From Bacteroidota bacterium (lineage in GTDB: Bacteria > Bacteroidota > Bacteroidia > Bacteroidales > UBA1715), in assembly GCA_029266015.1 (NCBI GenBank), contig JAJUFK010000002.1, forward strand, positions 1 through 29,103: 29,103 nucleotides of DNA, written 5' to 3'. Made by a program: the position numbers and the translations under genes. Positions within the stretch are counted from its first letter, which is position 1. The number at the start of each line of letters is the position of its first letter. Below are positions 16,694-25,462 of this stretch, piece after piece. The notes below the pieces were generated by a model. It did no database searches. It had not been told where the DNA came from and was given only the letters and a program-made list of their open reading frames with translations.

Positions 16694-18205
16694 CTACTCC
16701 GAAATTATAAACTTCACATTGTTGATATATGTAATGGCTTCGTTGCCTTGTGAACCACCCGATATAAGGGCAATACTAAGATTGGAAAGCAATTCGGGAC
16801 TAAAAATATTATCGCCTTTGTTTGCCCAACTTGCAAGTTTAAATGCGGTTAGCGGAACGGTATAAGTAGTCCATGCTGTTTGCGACGCTTGATAACCACC
16901 ATCACCACCAAAATTCCAAATAAATACGTCGCCATCTTTCTCTTGCAATTGTATATCAATATTTGCAGAGCCATTACCGGCAAGCATTTCAAATGAAATC
17001 ATAACTTTAGACGCATCTTCGGGTAAGCCAAACGGTGTTCCGTTTTTATCGTCACCAAACAAAGCTGTTCCTATCCACCAATCGCTATCACTATCGATTC
17101 CTTTCATATATAGTACACTATCGGTTGTAGAATTTCCAATTGGATTTATTACAACTTTACAATCGGTCATTTGAGCTCCATCACTTGTTTTTGACCATCC
17201 CGACACAACTTTACCCGTAATTCTGTCAAAATTTATAATCAACATTTCTATTACTGCATTGGGGAAGGTAAGAGCCTTTGCAACATTAGAAAATACTGAT
17301 TGTTTATTTTCTGTAATAGCTCGTACTCTATATGAATAAGAAGTATTTGCTGTCAATTCCATATCAGAATAACGTGTAGTATTAGCAGGAACTGTTGCAA
17401 CAACAGCATACGCTCCGCTACCAAGTGCACGTTCTATTTCAAAACCTATCTCATTCGCTGAATTATCAGACCATGATAAATTTATTTGATTTTTAGATAC
17501 ACTCTGAGCTTTAAGATTTGTAGGACGAGCAACATGACTCACTTCGGTAACTACAAATACAACATTGTTTATATAGATAGAAGAAGTTTTTCCGGTAGAA
17601 TTACCTGAAATAAGCGCAATACTCACATTTGCCAATAATTCTGCAGCAAATTTTCCATCACCTTGTCCGCCATTATTAAATCCTGCTAAATTAAATTCGC
17701 TTAATGGTGCAGACTGATACGTAATCCATTCACCTGCGGTAGGTTGATACCCGCCGTCGCCACCAAGATTCCACGAAAACACATCGCCATCGGCTTCTTG
17801 CAATTGCAATTCAAGATTTGAATTTGAGGTAGTTGCATACACTTCAAACTGTATCACCGTTTTCGAGGCATCGGCAGGCAAACCAAAAGGCTGTCCCATA
17901 CGGTCACCTCCTAGCGATGTTCCTATCCACCAATTTTTGTTTTCATCGGTCCCCGACATATACAAAACCGTATCTGTTAGCCCTTTTTTAGGATTTACTG
18001 CTAATTTGTAATCGGTCATTTCGGCTCCGTCATTAGTACTCGACCATATACCGGGCAACAATCCGTTTCCGTCAAAATCATTGATTACCATTTCAATTTT
18101 GTTTTTAGTTGGATCGGGTTCAGGTATCGGTTCTTGTTCGCGATTGCAAGAAAACAACACTAACGAAAGTGCGAGAGTACAAAGATATGTGCTATATTTT
18201 TTCAT
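16694..18205 (-). CDS. Surface-type lipoprotein with two tandem sugar-binding-like modules flanking an FnIII domain
   Basis: A 503-aa lipoprotein and likely glycan-binding protein. The start at 18205 is chosen over a frame-open ATG six codons earlier because MKKYSTYLC leads straight into the signal. The lipobox is LFSC with Cys20, followed by NREQEPIPEPDPT, an acidic/Pro-rich tether. The Glu-rich +2 region resembles Bacteroidota lipoprotein surface-export signals, but not perfectly. Modules lie at about 35-225 and 325-500. They are an internal duplication, sharing WWIGT(S/A)L, PFGLPxDASK, LQLQE-DGDVF-WN-GGDGGYQ and YINNV-F. A fibronectin type III domain sits between them (about 228-322). The module is beta-sandwich/CBM11-like by pattern; I did not recognise a precise family. 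Last gene of the minus-strand glycan cluster, separated from it by the 18206-18422 repeat region. Confidence 0.7.
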   Translation of the reverse strand: MKKYSTYLCTLALSLVLFSCNREQEPIPEPDPTKNKIEMVINDFDGNGLLPGIWSSTNDGAEMTDYKLAVNPKKGLTDTVLYMSGTDENKNWWIGTSLGGDRMGQPFGLPADASKTVIQFEVYATTSNSNLELQLQEADGDVFSWNLGGDGGYQPTAGEWITYQSAPLSEFNLAGFNNGGQGDGKFAAELLANVSIALISGNSTGKTSSIYINNVVFVVTEVSHVARPTNLKAQSVSKNQINLSWSDNSANEIGFEIERALGSGAYAVVATVPANTTRYSDMELTANTSYSYRVRAITENKQSVFSNVAKALTFPNAVIEMLIINFDRITGKVVSGWSKTSDGAQMTDCKVVINPIGNSTTDSVLYMKGIDSDSDWWIGTALFGDDKNGTPFGLPEDASKVMISFEMLAGNGSANIDIQLQEKDGDVFIWNFGGDGGYQASQTAWTTYTVPLTAFKLASWANKGDNIFSPELLSNLSIALISGGSQGNEAITYINNVKFIISE

Positions 18206-18422
18206 TGTTTTATTTTTTACCACAGATTACACAGATATTTATTTTTTTACCACAGATTACTCAGATTAACACAGATTATTTACCATAAAGAACTTGGAGT
18301 TATACAAAAGTAAACAATTGACAACTCATATACCTTATATCGTAAACCCTATACATTTTTTTACCACAGATTATCACACATTAACATTTCATAACTAAGA
18401 ACTCATAACTAAAAACTGAAAA
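18206..18422. repeat. Intergenic region with three degenerate copies of a ~9-bp-period repeat
   Basis: Three copies start T(6-7)ACCACAGATTA: 18213-18236, 18242-18278 and 18355-18384. Each continues in 9-bp steps (CACAGATTA, CTCAGATTA, ACACAGATT). The right end (18391-18422) holds another short tandem pattern, AACTAAGAACTCATAACTAAAAACTGAAAACT-like. No gene, tRNA or clear terminator is visible. Repeats of this kind are non-coding repetitive DNA; the apparent small plus-strand frame here is not a gene. Confidence 0.8.
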
Positions 18423-19607
18423 CTATCTATCCGACTGTCTTCCGACTTCGCCGGTATAAATAAATTTAATTTCATCAATATATATTGTTCCCGACCATCC
18501 ATCTTTACCTGGATTAACAAACAACAACAAATCGGTTATACGCTCCTTGTCAAGTTCTCGTCGTGTAGGATACGCCTGAAACACATCATCTTTATAGATA
18601 TAGAGATATTCTACAAATTCGTTATTTTTAGTAGGTTCAAGCCAGTTTGATTGCGGATTACCATTGGATAAACTACCGTTACAATCTATTAAATCCATTC
18701 GCAATTCGGGATATCCTTGTCCTTCAAAACGTGCTTTGATAATAGCACGATAAGCCATTTTTGCGTTCATAGTTTGAGGCAATTTCATACCAAATGCAGC
18801 ATAACCTGGACCCGCATTAGAACATACAACTTTAAGAGAGCTATCGGGTTCCCAAGATAGAGTATAACTTGCACTATTCCACCAATTACTAATATCTTTT
18901 GTTTTAAAATCGGCAACTACACCGCCTTCTATACCCACCGGTATTTTAAATTCAGGGTTTGGTTTCAACGAATCCAACGGTAATGCCTGAATACCTTTAA
19001 TATAAATTCTACCTGTATAGCCCGAACCTCCGGGATTTACAAAAAACAACCATTTATTAATAATTGTAGCATTTACATCTTTTTTGTCGGGCCAAGTTTG
19101 CAACCACATATCGCTACAATCAAAGTAATAGTCTAAAAACTCTTGAGTATTACCAATACGAGCTTCAGGTCGTTTAGCATTGGCCTGCATACCTTCGGCA
19201 TCGTCAAACTGGAGACTTATAAGAGGTAAACTACCATCTTTAGATTCGGCACGTGCTGTAATTTTTAGAACTACGGGTTGTTGTTTAAAATCCAATAAGG
19301 GCAAATCGGCACCAAAAGGCGTATATTTAGGGCCTATATTGGTTAAATCAAACGCAACACCTTCTTTTTGCGGCACTATTTCAATTCCCGACAATGCCCA
19401 CCAATAGCGGTCTTTGAGCAGATCTCCTTTGTTATGTTTAAGTACCGGTTTACCCGATACTATTATTTTTTCACCTTGCACCACATCACCCGAATGTATA
19501 CTGGTCATATACGAAGTATTGAGGTCAATAGGACTAAATTGTGTTGCACAAGCACCCAGCAATAAGCTGAGTAGCATAACCACATATATATGTTTGGAAT
19601 GTATCAT
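18423..19607 (-). CDS. Lipoprotein with two tandem carbohydrate-binding-like modules
   Basis: A 394-aa lipoprotein. The start at 19607 is chosen because MIHSKHIYVVMLLSLLLGAC is an immediate lipoprotein signal with a good lipobox LGAC (Cys20). The frame is open for 15 more codons upstream, to an ATG that overlaps the stop of the preceding gene. Two related modules (about 65-215 and 225-388) share WW...S, the phrase P-Y-(T/A)-FG-LP, NPG..G(Y/W)(T/S)GxIYI and a closing I(Y)I(K/D)-(G/E)I. This is a jelly-roll carbohydrate-binding pattern of unknown family. It has no acidic residues right after Cys20 (CATQFSP), so surface export is less clear than for the neighbouring lipoprotein. Downstream of the 576-aa barrel by 44 bp; probably co-transcribed with GH30. 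Function inferred from context as glycan capture. Confidence 0.68.
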   Translation of the reverse strand: MIHSKHIYVVMLLSLLLGACATQFSPIDLNTSYMTSIHSGDVVQGEKIIVSGKPVLKHNKGDLLKDRYWWALSGIEIVPQKEGVAFDLTNIGPKYTPFGADLPLLDFKQQPVVLKITARAESKDGSLPLISLQFDDAEGMQANAKRPEARIGNTQEFLDYYFDCSDMWLQTWPDKKDVNATIINKWLFFVNPGGSGYTGRIYIKGIQALPLDSLKPNPEFKIPVGIEGGVVADFKTKDISNWWNSASYTLSWEPDSSLKVVCSNAGPGYAAFGMKLPQTMNAKMAYRAIIKARFEGQGYPELRMDLIDCNGSLSNGNPQSNWLEPTKNNEFVEYLYIYKDDVFQAYPTRRELDKERITDLLLFVNPGKDGWSGTIYIDEIKFIYTGEVGRQSDR

Positions 19608-19651
19608 AGCAGAATTTTTACTTTGTTTATGTTTCAAATTATCACAATACA

Positions 19652-21382
19652 TTAGAAACTATAATTAAAATTAACAAACCACTGACGAGTATCAAACGAA
19701 TTTTTGTTGTTTGGTGTATTGTCGGTATAGGTTCCAAGAATATATTGAGTACTTAAAAATACTGAATTTGCAAACGCATATCGAAAGCCTATTCCCAACA
19801 ATTGTTCTTGACTGTCAATACTAAGTTTAGTTACACCCGATGTAGCTTCGTTAAATCTATTTCTTACAACCAAAGCTTCGTTACCTTGTGCCTGCATATA
19901 TTTAAATCCAAGCAACAGATGTAAATTTTTAATAGTTTCTACCGATATACCTGCATCTGCCGATATACTTTGTAAATCTATAGGAACAGCTCCATCGCGC
20001 TGTGTTTGTTCAAATTTTCCTCCACATTTTAGTTCTATATCTTTGGGCAATCCTAATTGTTTGCCTACTTGATAACTCAATCCACCTTGCACACAGGTAA
20101 ACGATCGTAATTTTGATGTTGTAGTATCACCTTCGGCAAAGATTTCCGAGAGCATATTAGCTTCTGCATTTACAGCTACTATACGAGCAGAATCGGTAAA
20201 TCCTAATGCAACAGTAGCTCCCGAACGGTTTGGTGTAGCTTGTCCGTATGGTTCGGCACTATTGTATTGTGGCAGGTATGGCAACAAAAGAGGCGATATA
20301 CTACCATTGTACAAACCGGTTTCTTGCGACATTCTATCGAGCAAAGTCATGCTTCGCAACGATGTGCCATCACTAAAATTTGGAAAAACTTCTAACGAGT
20401 AATCTGCTGCATTTTCAATAATTCTGCGAGTTTGCGCTGCAGGACTTGTAAAATATGGTCCTACATCACGATACTTGAATGTAAGAATAGATGTGTGTTT
20501 TTTAGAAGCCTCTAATTGCACACCGGCATCATAAAAATAATCGTGTTTTGTTTTATTTATATTAGAAGCATCTTCGCGCAACGATGTGTTTGAAAAACCC
20601 GTTTCGCCCAACAATGCAAATGAATATCCTGCAATTTTATCATACGAATACTTGAAATCGCCGGTATACACATTATTTTCAAAATTTACATTAGCTGCAG
20701 GCACCGTTCCGGTCAAATCGCTTATTCCAACATAATTTCCTGAAAGTTTGAAAGCATTACTTTGTATAATACTAAGTTTTGTTCCATACAAAAATCTATC
20801 GGGTATTTCCAACAAATTTGAAGGTAGTATTCGCGAACCGTATCCTTGCACTGTCAACGACTTAATTCCTTTCATAAATTCGAGCTTAGTATATGCATTT
20901 GCGCCTTGCAGACGCCACTTATTATCTATGAAATAATTTTCGTAATTCACAATTTTTCTGCGAATTCCAAAAATATCACTTTCGTATTTGATAAAACTTT
21001 CATCGAAATTCCAAATAGTATAGGGAGTTTGACTCAGGTACATATCTCCTACTTCGAATTTTACTCTATTTTGAATAACTCCTTCTATTTGCACTTGACG
21101 TATATCCATTGATGCTCCATCGGCATAGAACCCGCCAAATTCATTACGAATCCGAAGTATGGCACTTGCACGCACCAAACCTTTGTTTTCGGCATGTACA
21201 CCAAAATCGTACATGGTATATCCCGACGAAACCGCTTGTTTACTATCGGCTTGAACTTCATCGGTCATATCGTCGTAGGTAAACAACGACCTGCCATGTC
21301 CGGTAAAATACGTGTTTTGTGCATGAACATATATATTCATCAACACGGTAATAGAACTTATAAGTAAAACTTTCTTTTTCAT
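19652..21382 (-). CDS. Putative outer-membrane beta-barrel protein (576 aa)
   Basis: I do not recognise the family. The signal peptide MKKKVLLISSITVLMNIYVHAQ is followed by a mature region of alternating short strands (for example FKYSYDKIAGYSFALLGETGF, FRYAFANSVFLSTQYILGTY). It ends in FNFNYSF-like aromatic residues (WFVNFNYSF), the C-terminal Phe being the signature of BamA-dependent insertion. Length is compatible with roughly 16-24 strands. It lacks a TonB box, plug domain and SusC features. It lies 25 bp after the 716-aa barrel and 44 bp before a glycan-binding-like lipoprotein, so a surface or transport role in glycan use is inferred. Porin, adhesin or secretion accessory are all open. 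Confidence 0.62.
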   Translation of the reverse strand: MKKKVLLISSITVLMNIYVHAQNTYFTGHGRSLFTYDDMTDEVQADSKQAVSSGYTMYDFGVHAENKGLVRASAILRIRNEFGGFYADGASMDIRQVQIEGVIQNRVKFEVGDMYLSQTPYTIWNFDESFIKYESDIFGIRRKIVNYENYFIDNKWRLQGANAYTKLEFMKGIKSLTVQGYGSRILPSNLLEIPDRFLYGTKLSIIQSNAFKLSGNYVGISDLTGTVPAANVNFENNVYTGDFKYSYDKIAGYSFALLGETGFSNTSLREDASNINKTKHDYFYDAGVQLEASKKHTSILTFKYRDVGPYFTSPAAQTRRIIENAADYSLEVFPNFSDGTSLRSMTLLDRMSQETGLYNGSISPLLLPYLPQYNSAEPYGQATPNRSGATVALGFTDSARIVAVNAEANMLSEIFAEGDTTTSKLRSFTCVQGGLSYQVGKQLGLPKDIELKCGGKFEQTQRDGAVPIDLQSISADAGISVETIKNLHLLLGFKYMQAQGNEALVVRNRFNEATSGVTKLSIDSQEQLLGIGFRYAFANSVFLSTQYILGTYTDNTPNNKNSFDTRQWFVNFNYSF

Positions 21383-21407
21383 ATATATATCTTAATGTAA
21401 ATTCGTA

Positions 21408-23558
21408 CTAAAAAAACATTTTTAATTCTACCGTCAATTCGTTTCCGGCAAATTTATCTTTGGTAAAGTTGTAATCTTTGTGATTGTACCATCGTTGACG
21501 CACATGCAAACTTGCTCTGTCGTGAAAATTATAATCGACGCCTATTCCATAGCCAAAGTCTACTTGATGCATTGGTTTACCGGTGCTACTATAAATAATA
21601 CGACCATTGGCATCGGTAATTAAATTTCCATTAGCATCGGCCAATTCGGTACGCATATTTGCAAGTGCAGCTTCGTAGCCAAACAATCCCACAAGAGTTA
21701 CACGTCGTTGCACATTGTAGAACAACGTAAATTCGTTGTAAAACAACTGAAAAAATGTATTTGTATCGGGCAGAGAATGTTCTTTGGTAAGAATAGTAAC
21801 CGGATAGGCTCGCGGCAACAATGTAAGTTTATCGTGTACCGAACTGAACTGTGTATAATTCACAAAAATTACAGGACGATTGAGCACAATAGTTTTGTAC
21901 TTCAATTCCAAATCAAAACTTACGAATGATTTTTTATAATCTACAACCGTGTCGGTAATTGAAATAGTTTCGAAAGAACGACGATAATTATTGTGAATTC
22001 TGTTGTATGGACCAACATAGCGTTCCCAAAATCCAAAACGCGAGCGAGCTAAATTATTGAGCGTATGTTGAAACGTAATCGTATTTGTATATGAGGCAAG
22101 AGTAAGACTGTCTTGGCTTTTTGCCAATATTTGTGCACGAGCACCGCCATTACGTAAATCTCCTGCCAAATTCACTAATTCTTGTGAATTAGCATAGCCT
22201 GCTTTTACCTTTAAATTTCCTACTTTTTTATTAAAAAATACTGTAATGCCTTGTTTGTTATTGGTAATTTGACCAATAGTGGGTAACAAACCGGTGTAAC
22301 ATGCAGTATTTGCAAGATTTTGCCCTTCGCCTTCGCTTGATTGCTCAATTGAGGTATTTTGTACTGTTGAGGCAAAATTCACATAATTTACCCCTACTCT
22401 ATATGCCTGAAAACGAAGCGGGAAATCGGTAATTTGCACTTCGGCAAACAGCAATTCTTCCCATGTACGTTTGTACGTATTTACATAATCCAATCCAGGT
22501 TTATGATTTTCTTTAATTCCCTCGTTATATCCCGAACTCAAATACGAACCTGCACCAATTTCGGTGTTTAGTTTTATTCGTTCGCTAAGTTGCAATTTAG
22601 CTTCTACCGTTGTACCCATTTGGCTCATACGTAAATCATCAACATACAAAGTATCGCCATTGTGAACAATTGTATTATAGGTAATTACATTTTTTTCGTA
22701 ACCAAATTGATTGATATAATTGAGCGAAAATGAATGAGAGCCAATAATTTTTTCTAATCTGCCACCCACCATATTCATAGGTTTTTTGGTGTTGTAGCTT
22801 CTAAAGCCGGCACTTCCCGATGCTTTTCCTGCAAGAAAACTACCATTGAATCCTCCCGGCAAGCCCGAAGCTTCAACAATTACTCCTTGGGTAGCCGAAG
22901 TTCCTTGGCGTTGGTCGCGCGGCGTATCGCCTCGTTGATAATATGCCATATAGCGGTCGAAATCGTTACCTTGACCTTCCCATGGTAATCGCTCAAACAT
23001 ATCGTCGCGAGTATTGTAATCGTTAGCAGACCCCATAGTAAACGGACTCAACCGAAACCAATTAACACCCCCACCGGCAGTAACTTTGAACGAACCGAAA
23101 TTTGTAAATGTTTCTGACGTAAAATTAAACAAATACCAGGGGGCAGCCATTCTTCCATTGGCATCTACCGTATTATTGAACGAGCCACCGCGAAGTAAGC
23201 GATTGTCAAATGCTATTTCTGACGATAATTTAGTTGCCGGAAACGGACTTGCTTCCATTTGAATATGCAAAATAGGCTGGTCGTATCCATCGCCCAACGA
23301 AATATTTCGTGGATTAGTAAGTCGTCCAACATCGCCCAATTCATAATCGGCTTGCAAATAACGATGAAAAAACCAAGTGCGTGTGTAGCCCGAAAAACGA
23401 ACACCGCTATACTTTAGTTTTTGTACCTGCTTAACCGAATCAAGGTTATCGAGCGAAGATTCTAATTGTGCATGTGCCGAATATATTCCCATAGCCCAAA
23501 AAAGAAGCATACAAGGAACATATGGCTTGCCAAAAATCTTCAAGTATTTGTGTTTCAT
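21408..23558 (-). CDS. Putative outer-membrane beta-barrel protein (716 aa)
   Basis: Unrecognised family. The N-terminal signal is MKHKYLKIFGKPYVPCMLLFWAMGIYSAHAQ. The mature protein is rich in aromatic/Gly strands (YSGVRFSGYTRTWFFHRY, GVNYVNFAS, FGYGIGVDYNF) and ends ELTVELKMFF, with the terminal Phe typical of outer-membrane barrels. No plug domain or TonB-box is seen, so it is not SusC. An N-terminal portion (30-130) contains GRLTNPRNISLGDGYDQP. It follows GH30 by 17 bp and precedes the 576-aa barrel by 25 bp, making one transcript likely. Relationship between the two barrels is not evident from sequence. Confidence 0.62.
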   Translation of the reverse strand: MKHKYLKIFGKPYVPCMLLFWAMGIYSAHAQLESSLDNLDSVKQVQKLKYSGVRFSGYTRTWFFHRYLQADYELGDVGRLTNPRNISLGDGYDQPILHIQMEASPFPATKLSSEIAFDNRLLRGGSFNNTVDANGRMAAPWYLFNFTSETFTNFGSFKVTAGGGVNWFRLSPFTMGSANDYNTRDDMFERLPWEGQGNDFDRYMAYYQRGDTPRDQRQGTSATQGVIVEASGLPGGFNGSFLAGKASGSAGFRSYNTKKPMNMVGGRLEKIIGSHSFSLNYINQFGYEKNVITYNTIVHNGDTLYVDDLRMSQMGTTVEAKLQLSERIKLNTEIGAGSYLSSGYNEGIKENHKPGLDYVNTYKRTWEELLFAEVQITDFPLRFQAYRVGVNYVNFASTVQNTSIEQSSEGEGQNLANTACYTGLLPTIGQITNNKQGITVFFNKKVGNLKVKAGYANSQELVNLAGDLRNGGARAQILAKSQDSLTLASYTNTITFQHTLNNLARSRFGFWERYVGPYNRIHNNYRRSFETISITDTVVDYKKSFVSFDLELKYKTIVLNRPVIFVNYTQFSSVHDKLTLLPRAYPVTILTKEHSLPDTNTFFQLFYNEFTLFYNVQRRVTLVGLFGYEAALANMRTELADANGNLITDANGRIIYSSTGKPMHQVDFGYGIGVDYNFHDRASLHVRQRWYNHKDYNFTKDKFAGNELTVELKMFF

Positions 23559-23575
23559 ATAGTTATAGTATATAA

Positions 23576-25345
23576 TTAAAACGAATACAAAATAGTAGTT
23601 ACCGAACGAGCAGGTAATTGAATACTTGGAGTGGCAGACAACACAGCAAAATAATTATTTGCTACCGATTGATACACCGTAACCTTTTTAGCTGACACCC
23701 CTGCAATATTCAAACTACTTGCTATAGCTTGTTCCGTAGGATTTATCATAACCACGGTAAGTTGTTTACCATCGGGCGAAATATAAGCCGATGCACGTAA
23801 AAACGGATTTGAACATGTATGATCTACCCGTGTATAGCCAGCATGTATAAAACGAGTAAAATGCTTGTAGGCATAATAGTGAGGCGTAAGTTGATACCCT
23901 TTTGGATTTCGCCATCCTGCCTTATCATACGGATTATCTATATCTATCAATCCTGCATTGGGCCATATTAAATCCCAATAAAAATATGCGGTAGCATTAG
24001 CTTGCGTAAGCACATTGTTCATGAGCCATGCAGTTTTATAAAATTCACCTTTGCGGTGCTCATATTCGGTCATTACATTGGGTTTGTTACCAAAATCTTT
24101 ACGAATATTTTGCAAAGCGGCATTATAGCTATCGGGAAAATCGGGATCGCCACCATTATATAAATGGTATGCATAGGCATGCAAATCAGGATTGTTTTTA
24201 ATAGGAGTATTATATGAATAAAACTGATTGTTACCAATCCCCAGCATCTCGCTTCCCAACATCAAAGGTTTTTTCTCGATATCGGCAAACTGTTTCATTA
24301 CCGCAGCAAATGCCTTATCGTATCCCGGATATTGTGCAGATTCAGTAGGTTCAAACTTACATGTTTCCCACTGATCGGTAAGCCAATCGGGTTCGTTTTG
24401 AATACTCAGCCAATCGGGATAAATTCCTTTTGAATGATACGCCAATAATGCATCACGCCAATATTTTGCATATGCTTCGTACACAAAACCTTGAGCATCT
24501 TTTTTAAGAGTTCCGTTATTTGTATTATTGTTATTTTTTAATTCAGCAGGAGGAGTCCAACCGCACATCAATACACGTATAGAATCGCCTCGCCATTTTT
24601 TTGCTTTTGTTACAAATTCTTTTGCTGCCTTTTCAAAATCGGGTTGATATTTATAATCGTTACGTATGCGAAGCCAATCCAATCCTAAATCCTGAAAAGC
24701 CAAGCGATACATTTCTTCTTTTGAAGGGTGGTCGGTTATCCAACTTTCGTAAAATGCTAATGCCGAACCAAAACCTTCAATTGTTTGATGTTTTACCGCT
24801 ATATTTACTCGTGTAGTGTCGGTTGGTCTCACAACAACAGGCACATAATTTTTACCTATAATAGTAATATCATCTAAAAATATTGTTCCAAGAGCGGTAA
24901 AGAAAAATTTTAATTGCAAAAAATCTTCGGCAGCTTTAAATTCCCAGGTGTATTTAGTCCATTCAGTGCCAATAGAATAAGTTTGTTCATTATATGTAGT
25001 ATTTTGCAATACTGCCTTCATTTCTACACCACCTTCGCGCGATTTGGCATAAAACGAAAGGGTATATTCGTCACCTTTAGTTGGATAAAAGCCTTTGTGA
25101 ATCAACTGATTATCCCATGGTTTTTGCCCAATAGCTTTGGTTGAAACACGCATAGATTGAGCCCCATTATGCACATTACTAAGGTCGAGCGAATAAAATG
25201 TCATAGAACCATTATTGCCGGTTAATCTACTCCAGTGATCATAGTCTTTTTCAAAATCACCATTATCAACCAAATTTTGTGAAAACACATGAAAGCTTAA
25301 CAACATGCACATTACACTAAGCAATAATCGTATAAGTTTCTTCAT
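23576..25345 (-). CDS. Secreted GH30 glycoside hydrolase with N-terminal CBM4/9-like module
   Basis: A 589-aa secreted enzyme; GH30 members are beta-1,4-xylanases, glucuronoxylanases or beta-glucosidase-like. Signal peptide about 1-23 (LLSFHVFSQ). An N-terminal CBM4_9-type jelly roll spans about 24-165 (NLVDNGDFEKDYDHW ... LDDITIIG). The GH30 (beta/alpha)8 barrel with its side beta domain spans about 180-589. The acid/base is probably E318 in SIQNEPD, the nucleophile probably E427 in MTEYEH. GWTPPAELKNN (262-272) and WETCKFEPTE are also xylanase-like. The loop WDLIWPNAG (457-465) lacks the arginine of GH30_8 glucuronoxylanases (YIRR), so glucuronate-dependent specificity is not supported. First gene of the minus-strand cluster, divergent from GH10 over 117 bp. 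Confidence 0.9.
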   Translation of the reverse strand: MKKLIRLLLSVMCMLLSFHVFSQNLVDNGDFEKDYDHWSRLTGNNGSMTFYSLDLSNVHNGAQSMRVSTKAIGQKPWDNQLIHKGFYPTKGDEYTLSFYAKSREGGVEMKAVLQNTTYNEQTYSIGTEWTKYTWEFKAAEDFLQLKFFFTALGTIFLDDITIIGKNYVPVVVRPTDTTRVNIAVKHQTIEGFGSALAFYESWITDHPSKEEMYRLAFQDLGLDWLRIRNDYKYQPDFEKAAKEFVTKAKKWRGDSIRVLMCGWTPPAELKNNNNTNNGTLKKDAQGFVYEAYAKYWRDALLAYHSKGIYPDWLSIQNEPDWLTDQWETCKFEPTESAQYPGYDKAFAAVMKQFADIEKKPLMLGSEMLGIGNNQFYSYNTPIKNNPDLHAYAYHLYNGGDPDFPDSYNAALQNIRKDFGNKPNVMTEYEHRKGEFYKTAWLMNNVLTQANATAYFYWDLIWPNAGLIDIDNPYDKAGWRNPKGYQLTPHYYAYKHFTRFIHAGYTRVDHTCSNPFLRASAYISPDGKQLTVVMINPTEQAIASSLNIAGVSAKKVTVYQSVANNYFAVLSATPSIQLPARSVTTILYSF

Positions 25346-25392
25346 AATGAATTTATATTAGTAAATGTTTTTTGCAAAAAAATTGATAAAAT

Positions 25393-25425
25393 ATTGAAAT
25401 GTAAAACTATAAAAAATTATATTTG
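25393..25425 (+). promoter_or_regulatory. Predicted GH10 promoter
   Basis: ATTG (25393-25396), 21-nt spacer, then TATATTTG (25418-25425), an exact -7 match to TAnnTTTG with a one-mismatch -33. Transcription would start near 25431, about 32 nt before the GH10 ATG. Confidence 0.55.
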
Positions 25426-25433
25426 CAAACAAA
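25402..25433 (-). promoter_or_regulatory. Possible GH30-cluster promoter, interleaved with the GH10 promoter
   Basis: On the minus strand: TTTG (25433-25430), 20-nt spacer, TAGTTTTA (25409-25402), one mismatch from TAnnTTTG at the last base. About 57 bp before the GH30 ATG. The two promoters occupy the same 30 bp, so binding could be mutually exclusive or co-controlled. Confidence 0.35.
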
Positions 25434-25462
25434 CCTTTTATTGTATTTTTTACACTTAGTAT

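Noticed and set aside
18081..18269. Small plus-strand reading frame of 62 aa with TTDYTD repeats
   Set aside because: It is the antisense of the lipoprotein signal region running into the ACCACAGATTA repeats; the repeated residues come from the DNA repeat, not from a gene.
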